A stretch of DNA of 33,636 nucleotides. Origin: a virus. The position numbers and the translations under genes were made by a program. The notes under the pieces were generated by a model that worked only from the letters and a program-made list of their open reading frames with translations, was not told the origin of the DNA and searched no databases. The stretch is taken from IMG/VR virus record IMGVR_UViG_3300027293_000015, positions 1 through 33,636 of that record. One strand, written 5' to 3'. Positions 1-6,236 of this stretch are shown here, in pieces. Positions within the stretch are counted from its first letter, which is position 1. The number at the start of each line of letters is the position of its first letter.

Positions 1-3
1 GCT

Positions 4-221
4 TGTCCAAATGGTCCACATTGTCCACACGCGCCCACGCCGCATGGCCACGCAAAAAGAAAAAAGCCGGAACAAAAAGAAAATCGACTTGATTGTGGAC
101 TGTCCACATTGTCCACAAACCACAGTTCATACAGTGGTGTGTTTGCATACAGTACTGTATAGACGTACATGCATGCAGTTTGGGTTGACGGCTGATTGTG
201 AGCTGTCCACACATGTCCACA
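4..221 (+). repeat. Three spaced pairs of TGTCCACA direct repeats
   Basis: Copies lie at 13-20 (GGTCCACA), 22-29, 101-108, 110-117, 204-211 and 214-221, with a partial copy at 4-9. They form three pairs, with 9, 9 and 10 bases between the starts of the two members. All point the same way. An inverted copy at 94-100 makes a perfect TGTGGAC-T-GTCCACA palindrome at 94-108. Two copies extend to TTGTCCACA, one base from the DnaA box TTATCCACA. Regular pairing argues for a protein-binding array (DnaA, a phage initiator or a regulator). Confidence 0.75.
147..160. repeat. Perfect 14-bp palindrome ATACAGT-ACTGTAT
   Basis: The two 7-bp halves are exact reverse complements with no spacer, between the second and third TGTCCACA pairs. 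It could be an operator for a dimeric regulator, for example one of the small helix-turn-helix proteins of this phage. Direct evidence is limited to the symmetry. Confidence 0.4.
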
Positions 222-416
222 AAATGTCAGTAAGCACACACTGACTTGCCGTTTGGATTAGGCCGAGGGGGAGGGGGGTAGGGCCGAGCGGACCGGTCAA
301 CGGTAGCGTAGCGCTCAGCAACAATTTTTATTTTTACGGGCACACTGCAAAAGATTTTTTGATTTTTATTTTTTGCTTTACACTTCCCGCACGCATCCAC
401 GCGGCCATACACACAT

Positions 417-893
417 ATGAGTTTTCATTCACTGCCACTTGTCATCAATGAAGTGCGCGCCACCGAGGCGGTGCTCAACCGCATCTACGACGCAGCCAAG
501 CTCGGGCTGAAGGGCGACAACCTGGCGTTAGCCGCAGGCATGGTGCCCACCGCCTACCGGCAGTTGTGCGAGTTGGACAGAGTGGCGCAGCTGGCCGAAC
601 AAAAAGGCCGCGCCGACGGGGAACTGCTCGCATCCAAGCAGTTGCACAAGGCAGCCGAAGAGGGTGACGCCAAAGCCAGTCTGGCCATCTTGCAAAACGT
701 CCACGGCTGGGTGGCCAAGCAGGCCATCACGGTCGACGTCAACCAACAGATCAGTATTCTTGGTGCACTGGCCGAAGCCGAGCGCCGCGCCGCCGACGTG
801 GTCGACGTCACTGATGTTGCAGCGCGTGCGGTAGAGCACACACCAGCGCCCGTGCTCCAAGCGCGGCTGGCCCCACATAAACAAAGCGTCTGA
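417..893 (+). CDS. Probable small terminase subunit (TerS)
   Basis: The 158 aa protein sits directly before the large terminase and its stop shares one base with that start (TGATG), the usual terS-terL arrangement. Residues about 20-55 look like a helix-turn-helix (GDNLALAAGMVPTAYRQL), as expected for a subunit that recognises the packaging site. It is followed by Ala/Glu-rich helical sequence (about 58-95) that could form the oligomerisation core. TerS proteins form a ring, bind viral DNA and hand it to TerL; size fits the family. No clear Shine-Dalgarno site precedes the ATG, so the start is less certain than the gene. The call rests on position and the helix-turn-helix, because TerS sequences diverge too far for recognition by eye. 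Confidence 0.8.
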   Translation: MSFHSLPLVINEVRATEAVLNRIYDAAKLGLKGDNLALAAGMVPTAYRQLCELDRVAQLAEQKGRADGELLASKQLHKAAEEGDAKASLAILQNVHGWVAKQAITVDVNQQISILGALAEAERRAADVVDVTDVAARAVEHTPAPVLQARLAPHKQSV

Positions 894-2419
894 TGCAAAC
901 CACTATCTATTCGGCCGAAGACGAACAAGAGTTGATGGCCAGGCTCTGGTCGCCACAGTACAAGGACAACCCACTGGCGTTTGTGCTGTACACATTCCCG
1001 TGGGGCGTCAAGGGCACGCCGCTGGAACACTTCAACGGCCCACGCAAGTGGCAGCGCGAGGTGCTCCAGCAGATCGCCGACCACATCAAGGCGAACAAGG
1101 GCAACGTCGACTTCAACACTCTACGCCACGCAGTCTCCTCAGGTCGCGGTATCGGCAAGTCGGCACTGGTCAGCTGGATCGTGATCTGGATGCTGTCCAC
1201 CCGCATCGGCTCGACGACGATCGTGTCGGCCAACAGTGAATCACAGCTGCGGTCCATCACATGGGCCGAGATCACCAAGTGGCTGGCCATGTCACTCAAC
1301 AGCCACTGGTTCGAGGTGTCAGCCACCAGGCTCATGCCGGCCAAGTGGTTGACCGAGCTGGTCGAGCGTGACTTGAAGAAGGGCACACGTTACTGGGGCG
1401 TCGAGGGCCGGCTGTGGTCAGAAGAGAACCCAGACGCCTACGCGGGTGTGCACAACTTCGACGGTGTGATGGTGATCTTCGACGAGGCATCAGGTATCGC
1501 TGACGCCATCTGGGCGGTGACCGCAGGTTTCTTTACAGAGAACACCCCAAACCGGTTCTGGCTGGCGTTCTCCAACCCACGGCGCAACACGGGGTACTTC
1601 TACGAGACCTTCCACAGCAAGCGTGAGTTCTGGCAGACCAAGGTGGTGGACGCCCGCACAGTCGAGGGCACGGACAAGCAGGTCTACCAGCAGATCATTG
1701 ATGAATACGGACCGGACTCATCACAGGCGCACGTCGAGGTGTACGGCGAGTTCCCGAACGCTGGCGACGACCAGTTCATCTCCAGCCTGGTAGTGGACGA
1801 CGCCATGCGCAGGCCCCTGTACAAAGACCCAAGCGCACCAATCGTGATCGGGGTAGACCCGGCACGGTTCGGGGCAGACGCCACCGTGCTGGCCGTCAGG
1901 CAAGGGCGGGACATTGTGCGCATCATCAGGCACCGGGGCGACGACACCATGACGGTGGTCGGGCACGTCATCGAGGCGATCGAAGAGTTCAAGCCGGCGA
2001 TGGTGTTCATTGACGAGGGCGGGCTAGGCGCCGGCATTGTGGACCGGCTGAAAGAGCAGCGCTACAAGATCAAAGGCGTCAACTTTGGCTGGAAGTCACG
2101 CAACCCGGCCATGTACGGCAACATGAGGGCGCAGATCTGGGGCGACATGCGCGACTGGCTGAAGTCGGCCAGCATCCCAAACGACAGGTTCTTGAAAACT
2201 GACCTGATCTCGCCTATGATGAAGCCAGACTCCAAAGGGTCGATCTTCCTGGAGTCGAAAAAAGACATGAAAGCCCGTGGCCTGGCGTCACCCGACGCTG
2301 CCGACGCCATCGCGCTGACTTTCTCATACCCAGTCGCAAGCCGGGGTGAGTACAATAAACCCGAGCGCCGCGTCGTGTCAGAGCGTGGTGCGGTCTCAAC
2401 CGGATGGATGGGGGCTTAA
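893..2419 (+). CDS. Large terminase subunit (TerL), packaging ATPase/nuclease
   Basis: The 508 aa protein is the DNA-packaging motor. The N-terminal ATPase has a Walker A motif GRGIGKS at residues 84-90 and a Walker B VMVIFDEAS at 192-200 with the catalytic D-E pair. The C-terminal RNase H-like nuclease has its metal-binding acids at D322 (IGVDPARFGAD), D374-E375 (FIDEGG) and D468/D471 (SPDAADA). Length and motif order match headful-type terminases of podoviruses and siphoviruses. It pumps DNA through the portal (3260-5446) and makes the initial and final cuts with TerS. All expected catalytic residues are present, so it should be active. Confidence 0.97.
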   Translation: MQTTIYSAEDEQELMARLWSPQYKDNPLAFVLYTFPWGVKGTPLEHFNGPRKWQREVLQQIADHIKANKGNVDFNTLRHAVSSGRGIGKSALVSWIVIWMLSTRIGSTTIVSANSESQLRSITWAEITKWLAMSLNSHWFEVSATRLMPAKWLTELVERDLKKGTRYWGVEGRLWSEENPDAYAGVHNFDGVMVIFDEASGIADAIWAVTAGFFTENTPNRFWLAFSNPRRNTGYFYETFHSKREFWQTKVVDARTVEGTDKQVYQQIIDEYGPDSSQAHVEVYGEFPNAGDDQFISSLVVDDAMRRPLYKDPSAPIVIGVDPARFGADATVLAVRQGRDIVRIIRHRGDDTMTVVGHVIEAIEEFKPAMVFIDEGGLGAGIVDRLKEQRYKIKGVNFGWKSRNPAMYGNMRAQIWGDMRDWLKSASIPNDRFLKTDLISPMMKPDSKGSIFLESKKDMKARGLASPDAADAIALTFSYPVASRGEYNKPERRVVSERGAVSTGWMGA

Positions 2420-2680
2420 ATGGCTACGAAAAAAAGCGTGTCTCTGAGTGTTGGTCGTGGCGAGAAGCTGCCTGCATCCAAGGGTGCTGGCCTGACTGAA
2501 AAGGGCCGTGCCAAGTACAACCGCGAGACTGGCTCCAATCTCAAGGCTCCCGCACCGAACCCCAAGACCAAGGCCGACCAAGGCCGCAAGGATTCGTTTT
2601 GCGCGAGAATGGGTGCCGTTGCGGCCAACGCCAAAGACGGTGAACGCGCCAAAGCGGCGCTCAAACGATGGAAGTGCTAA
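2420..2680 (+). CDS. Small basic phage protein, DUF6321-like
   Basis: The 86 aa protein starts immediately after the TerL stop. It is Lys/Arg/Gly rich, with GLTEKGRAKYNRETGSNLK at about residues 24-42 and RKDSFCARMGAV at about 56-67. This pattern is one I associate with the uncharacterised phage family DUF6321, often found near terminase and portal genes. Its function is unknown. Its charge suggests nucleic-acid contact or a minor virion role. It is the first of three short basic genes (2420-3018) between the packaging ATPase and the co-chaperonin. Confidence 0.8.
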   Translation: MATKKSVSLSVGRGEKLPASKGAGLTEKGRAKYNRETGSNLKAPAPNPKTKADQGRKDSFCARMGAVAANAKDGERAKAALKRWKC

Positions 2681-2683
2681 ATC

Positions 2684-2848
2684 ATGGCTACTAAACCTGG
2701 CTTGTACAGTAACATTAACGCCAAACGCGCCCGTATTGCCGCAGGTAGCGGCGAGAAAATGCGCAAACCCGGCGCTGCTGGCGCACCCACGGCCAAAGAT
2801 TTCAAAGAGTCGGCCAAAACTGCCAAACCTGCCAAAAAGGCCAAATGA
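2684..2848 (+). CDS. Small basic phage protein (54 aa)
   Basis: The frame reads MATKPGLYSNINAKRARIA..., then a GSGEKMRKPG motif at residues 21-30 and a Lys/Ala-rich tail. I recognise this as a short family repeatedly seen beside phage terminase/portal genes, without known function. Its TGA at 2846-2848 overlaps the next start, and a GGAAG lies upstream of the ATG. The basic, low-complexity C-terminus suggests nucleic-acid or capsid-lumen binding, which is inference only. Confidence 0.75.
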   Translation: MATKPGLYSNINAKRARIAAGSGEKMRKPGAAGAPTAKDFKESAKTAKPAKKAK

Positions 2849-3018
2849 TGCCACTCGTCAAGTCACCCTCAAAAGAGGCATTTCGCAAGAATGTGAAGGC
2901 TGAAATTGCCAGCGGCAAAAAACCCGACCAGGCAGTGGCAATTGCCTACTCTGTCAAGCGCGCGGCGGCCGGCAGCGGTAACTCTTCCAAAAAACCAACA
3001 ATGAAGACCAAAAAATGA
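2845..3018 (+). CDS. Small basic phage protein (57 aa)
   Basis: The start overlaps the previous stop (ATGATG at 2845-2850, so the first codon could be either ATG) and the TGA overlaps the co-chaperonin ATG at 3015. The core, residues about 11-40 (EAFRKNVKAEIASG, then QAVAIAYSVKRA), is a recurrent short motif in phage genomes, usually in structural neighbourhoods; no function is established. The C-terminus is Ser/Lys rich. Overlap on both sides implies translational coupling with its neighbours. Confidence 0.75.
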   Translation: MMPLVKSPSKEAFRKNVKAEIASGKKPDQAVAIAYSVKRAAAGSGNSSKKPTMKTKK

Positions 3019-3263
3019 GCCTCCAAGCCCTGCAAGACTGCCTGATTGTCCGTCCCGACATGGAAAAACATGAGCTTTTTATCCTGTTGCGTGAGAAACA
3101 AACTGGCACGGGTGTGGTAATCTCCGCTGGACCTGATGCCAAAGACGTGAAAGTCGGTGACAAGGTGCTATTTGGTGATTCCATCGGTCAAGACCTAAAA
3201 TACGAGGGTGACAACCTTCTGGTCATGAGGGAATCACACACCCTCGGAGTATTTGACGCATGA
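3015..3263 (+). CDS. Phage GroES-like co-chaperonin (Hsp10 fold)
   Basis: The 82 aa protein matches the layout of Hsp10 proteins. It has an N-terminal strand (LQDCLIVRP), then a charged loop with a hydrophobic patch LFILL at residues 21-25, where GroES carries its mobile-loop IVL tripeptide. A GTGVVISAGP strand (31-40), VKVGDKVLFG (45-54) and a C-terminal LLVMRESHTLGVF (68-80) follow, like the GroES ending. GroES caps the GroEL folding chamber; phage versions such as T4 gp31 replace the host co-chaperonin during capsid protein folding. Its stop overlaps the portal ATG by four bases, so it is made together with head proteins. The coat protein at 10729-11928 is the likely client (inference: P22-type coats are known GroEL/ES substrates). 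Confidence 0.85.
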   Translation: MSLQALQDCLIVRPDMEKHELFILLREKQTGTGVVISAGPDAKDVKVGDKVLFGDSIGQDLKYEGDNLLVMRESHTLGVFDA

Positions 3264-5446
3264 AAGACACCACCGGAATCGTAGCCGCAGCCAATGTGGC
3301 AAAAAACGGACCGTACCCGTCAAAAGGCGGTTCCGAGGAGATCCTGACCGTTGCCCGTTCACGCATGAAAACGGCGATGGCTGCGTTTTCCGAGACACGG
3401 GAAGACGAACTTGACGATCTGCGGTTCTACGCAGCATCACCCGACAACCAGTGGCAGTGGCCTGCTGACGTGCTTCAAACTCGTGGCGCTGTGCAGGGTC
3501 AAACGATCAACGCACGCCCGTGCCTGACCATCAACAAGCTGCCGCAGCACGTTCATCAAGTGACGAACGAGCAGCGCATGAACCGTCCCGGCATCAAAGT
3601 GATCCCGGCTGACGACAAGGCTGATGTGGACATGGCAGACGTGTTCAACGGCGTAATCCGTCACATCGAGTACATCTCCGATGCCGACGTGGCCTACGAC
3701 ACCGCCTGCGAAAACCAAGTGTCGTTTGGCGAAGGCTACATCCGTCTGCTGACCGAGTACTGCGACGAAGACACGTTTGATCAAGACATTAAGATCGGGC
3801 GCATCCGCAACAGCTTTAGCGTCTACATGGATCCCCTGATTCAAGACCCCACTGGCGCAGACGCCAAGTGGTGCTTTGTCACGGAAGACCTGCCCAAAGC
3901 TGAATACGAGCGTTTGTACCCTGATGCAGCGCCCGTCAGCACCTTGATGAGCCTCGGCGTGGGCGATCAGTCCATCAGCCAGTGGATCAACGAAAACACC
4001 ATCCGCATCGCCGAGTACTTCTACATCGAGTACGAGAAGCAGACCCTCAACTTGTACCCCGGCAACCAAACTGCGTTTACCGGTACGCCCGAGGACAAGG
4101 CACTTCGTGCGATGTTCGGCAAGCCAATCCGCACCCGCGAAGCTGACCGCAAAAAGGTCAAGTGGTGCAAGATCAACGGCTACGAAATCCTTGAAGAACG
4201 CGAGTGGGCTGGTGCCTACATCCCCGTGGTGCGCGTGGTCGGTAACGAGTTTGAGGTTGATGGCCGCATGTACGTGTCGGGCTTGGTGCGTAACGCCAAG
4301 GATGCCCAGCGCATGTACAACTACTGGGTGTCGCAGGAAGCTGAGATGCTGGCGCTGGCCCCCAAAGCCCCATTCATCGGGTACGGTGGTCAGTTTGAAG
4401 GCTACGAGCAGCAGTGGAAAACTGCCAACACGAACAACTGGCCCTATCTGGAGGTCAATCCAGACGTTACAGACGGCCAAGGCGCTGTGTTGCCGCTACC
4501 CCAGCGGGCGCAGCCCCCAATGGCCTCCAACGGCCTCCTGCAAGCCAAGGCGGGTGCTGCCGAGGACATCAAGTCGGCCACCGGCCAGTACAACGCATCG
4601 CTGGGCATGACCAGCAACGAGCGTTCTGGCAAAGCCATCTTGGCCCGCCAGCGTGAGGGCGACATTGGCACCTACCACTACGTTGACAACTTGGCCCGTG
4701 CGATCCGTCACATTGGTCGTCAACTCGTGGACCTGATTCCCAAGATTTACGACACCGAGCGCATTGCCCGCATCATTGGTGAAGACGGCGAGCCAGATAC
4801 CGTCAAGATGAACCCGATGCAGGAAGAACCTGTCAAGCGCATCGTGGACCAAGAAGGCAACCTGATCGAAAAGATCTACAACCCGTCTGTCGGCAAGTAC
4901 GATGTGCGCGTGATCACCGGGCCCGGCTACGCTACCAAGCGTCAAGAGGCTCTGGAGAGCATGGCCCAGTTGCTGCAAGGCAACCCACAGTTGTGGCAAG
5001 TGGCTGGCGACCTGTTTGTCAAGAACATGGACTGGCCCGGTGCACAAGACCTCGCCAAGCGGTTCAAGAAGACCATCGACCCCAAAGTGCTGGCCGACGA
5101 AGACGATCCAGCCTTGGCCGCTGCCAACCAGCAGATGCAGGCCATGCAGGCTGAGATGGAAAACATGTTCCAGATGTTGCAAAACGTCAACCAGAGCATG
5201 GAAGCCCGTGACTTGGAAATCAAAGAACAGGCCAACCAAATCAAAGCATTTGATGCTGAGACTAAGCGCATCAGCGCCGTGCAAGCTGGCATGAGTGAAC
5301 AACAGATTCAAGACATCGCTATGGGTGTTGTGGCGGCTGCACTAGAGTCCAATGACAACATGGTCATGATGACTGAGCAGCGTGAGATGCCTGAGATGCA
5401 GCCTGAAATGATGCCGCCCCAAGGAGACATGAATGAAATGCGCTGA
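3260..5446 (+). CDS. Portal protein, P22-type
   Basis: The 728 aa protein has the length and composition of P22 gp1-type portals. It has an N-terminal helical region with SRMKTAMAAFSETREDELDD, a central conserved stretch (SFGEGYIRLLTEY, then FSVYMDPLIQDPTGADAKW near residues 185-204), and a long Gln/Met/Glu-rich C-terminal helix (about 620-728), as in P22 where it forms the barrel. Portals form dodecameric rings at one vertex, seed procapsid assembly with scaffold, and serve as the DNA channel for TerL. It overlaps the co-chaperonin by 4 bases and the next gene by 14. Confidence 0.93.
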   Translation: MKDTTGIVAAANVAKNGPYPSKGGSEEILTVARSRMKTAMAAFSETREDELDDLRFYAASPDNQWQWPADVLQTRGAVQGQTINARPCLTINKLPQHVHQVTNEQRMNRPGIKVIPADDKADVDMADVFNGVIRHIEYISDADVAYDTACENQVSFGEGYIRLLTEYCDEDTFDQDIKIGRIRNSFSVYMDPLIQDPTGADAKWCFVTEDLPKAEYERLYPDAAPVSTLMSLGVGDQSISQWINENTIRIAEYFYIEYEKQTLNLYPGNQTAFTGTPEDKALRAMFGKPIRTREADRKKVKWCKINGYEILEEREWAGAYIPVVRVVGNEFEVDGRMYVSGLVRNAKDAQRMYNYWVSQEAEMLALAPKAPFIGYGGQFEGYEQQWKTANTNNWPYLEVNPDVTDGQGAVLPLPQRAQPPMASNGLLQAKAGAAEDIKSATGQYNASLGMTSNERSGKAILARQREGDIGTYHYVDNLARAIRHIGRQLVDLIPKIYDTERIARIIGEDGEPDTVKMNPMQEEPVKRIVDQEGNLIEKIYNPSVGKYDVRVITGPGYATKRQEALESMAQLLQGNPQLWQVAGDLFVKNMDWPGAQDLAKRFKKTIDPKVLADEDDPALAAANQQMQAMQAEMENMFQMLQNVNQSMEARDLEIKEQANQIKAFDAETKRISAVQAGMSEQQIQDIAMGVVAAALESNDNMVMMTEQREMPEMQPEMMPPQGDMNEMR

Positions 5447-5795
5447 TTTCGTAGGCGAGTTGTTCTTGGCCCGCGACGTGGCCCATTCGGTTCACTTGAA
5501 CACCCGGTCATACTCCAAACACAAGGCGCTGCGGCACTTTTACGAGGATGTGATTGAGTTGGCCGACAAGTTTGCCGAGGCTTACCAAGGTCGTCGTGGT
5601 CTAATTGGACCCATCAGCCTGATGAGTGCCAAGAAGAACGGCAACATCATTGAGTTTCTGGAGCAGTCCCTCAAAGACATTGAGGGTATGCGGTATGAAG
5701 TTTGCGACAAAACTGATACGACAATCCAGAACATCATTGATGAAATCATCGCGCTTTACCTGTCCACCCTGTACAAGTTAAAATTCCTCGCATAA
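5433..5795 (+). CDS. DUF5856-like small helical protein, possibly Dps/ferritin-like
   Basis: The 120 aa, mostly helical protein has the pattern FLARDVAHSVHLNTRSYSKH near the N-terminus, then ALRHFYEDVIELADKFAEAYQG. I associate this with phage family DUF5856; the His/Glu/Asp spacing (H-x-x-H, E-x-x-x-L-A-D-x-F-A-E) resembles Dps/ferritin-like four-helix proteins. Whether it binds iron, protects DNA or has another role is not shown. AAGGAG lies 6 bases before the ATG, and the gene overlaps the portal end by 14 bases. Confidence 0.7.
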   Translation: MKCADFVGELFLARDVAHSVHLNTRSYSKHKALRHFYEDVIELADKFAEAYQGRRGLIGPISLMSAKKNGNIIEFLEQSLKDIEGMRYEVCDKTDTTIQNIIDEIIALYLSTLYKLKFLA

Positions 5796-5858
5796 TAGGA
5801 GCCAGTGTGGAAATTTTGTGGCTGCTGACTAGCTCGGCGTTTAAACAAGGAAAACGAC

Positions 5859-6152
5859 ATGGCATTGAGAAAGATCATAGAAGCTGAAGGCGAGTCCTAC
5901 ATTCAGTCTTCATTTGGAACAATTCAAAACGGTGTTGAGAAAGTCACATTTGCAGCGGTTTGCAAAATTTCATCTATAAGCGGCAGCAAAACAAAGCTGA
6001 CCATCAATGTCTCACACGTTGGTGATGTTAATATGTTTGAGCGTTTGTACAGCTTTCAGCCATCGGTTGCTGAAGGTTCCGAAAACTTCATCAAGCAGGC
6101 CTACTTGTATTTGAAAACCTTGCCCGAGTTTTCTGGCGCTGAAGACTGTTAA
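5859..6152 (+). CDS. Hypothetical small protein (97 aa)
   Basis: I do not recognise a family. The protein has no membrane segment or signal peptide and alternates beta-like stretches (KVTFAAVCKISSISG, TKLTINVSHVGDV) with a C-terminal helix, so a compact structural or assembly protein is plausible. An AAGGAAAAC Shine-Dalgarno precedes the ATG. It sits between the DUF5856-like gene and the tailspike module, and is AT-richer than the portal, matching the module to its right. Confidence 0.65.
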   Translation: MALRKIIEAEGESYIQSSFGTIQNGVEKVTFAAVCKISSISGSKTKLTINVSHVGDVNMFERLYSFQPSVAEGSENFIKQAYLYLKTLPEFSGAEDC

Positions 6153-6157
6153 AAATC

Positions 6158-6235
6158 ATGGCACCCAACTTGCAAATTGCATTTGCACCTCTTGGTAACA
6201 CAGTTGATGCTGTTGCTGATAACTTGAAAGGCTGA
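6158..6235 (+). CDS. Possible micro-gene (25 aa) before the tailspike
   Basis: A short frame starts six bases after the preceding stop, fills the gap exactly and ends one base before the tailspike ATG. Its peptide begins MAPNLQIAFAPLGNTVDAVA. No strong ribosome site precedes it; its own end (GAAAGG) supplies the ribosome site for the tailspike. It may only be a translational coupler for the next gene. Confidence 0.35.
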   Translation: MAPNLQIAFAPLGNTVDAVADNLKG

Positions 6236-6236
6236 T

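Larger units (their letters stand above)
1..416. promoter_or_regulatory. Non-coding leader upstream of the terminase genes; candidate origin/control region
   Basis: This is the only stretch over 300 bases without a convincing gene; the short reading frames in it have no ribosome site or recognisable content. It holds three tandem pairs of TGTCCACA (about 13-221), a 14-bp perfect palindrome (147-160), a G-rich run (267-283) and a strongly AT-rich stretch (about 318-381). Repeated boxes close to DnaA sites next to AT-rich DNA are typical of replication origins, but a packaging site or late-gene control region is equally possible. No convincing sigma-70 promoter was found for the late genes here. 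Confidence 0.5.

Noticed and set aside
147-160. LexA box
   Set aside because: The half-sites are in the wrong order (ACAG...CTGT instead of CTGT...ACAG), so only a generic palindrome is claimed.
1-221. CRISPR array
   Set aside because: Repeats are only 8 bases and paired 9-10 bases apart; there are no uniform spacers and no cas genes. The Cas4-like DUF2800 nuclease belongs to a replication module.
11-412. Small frames of 61-77 aa in the leader
   Set aside because: They run through the TGTCCACA repeats, lack ribosome sites, and have low-complexity or unrelated composition.
3437-4480. Leftward frame (347 aa) antisense to the portal
   Set aside because: It fully overlaps an evident portal gene and shows no domain; the neighbouring antisense frame 4496-5311 is the same kind of shadow.
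4107-4610. Out-of-frame rightward frame (167 aa) in the portal gene
   Set aside because: Composition is Ser/Arg/Pro/Thr rich with no ribosome site; it is a frame shadow.
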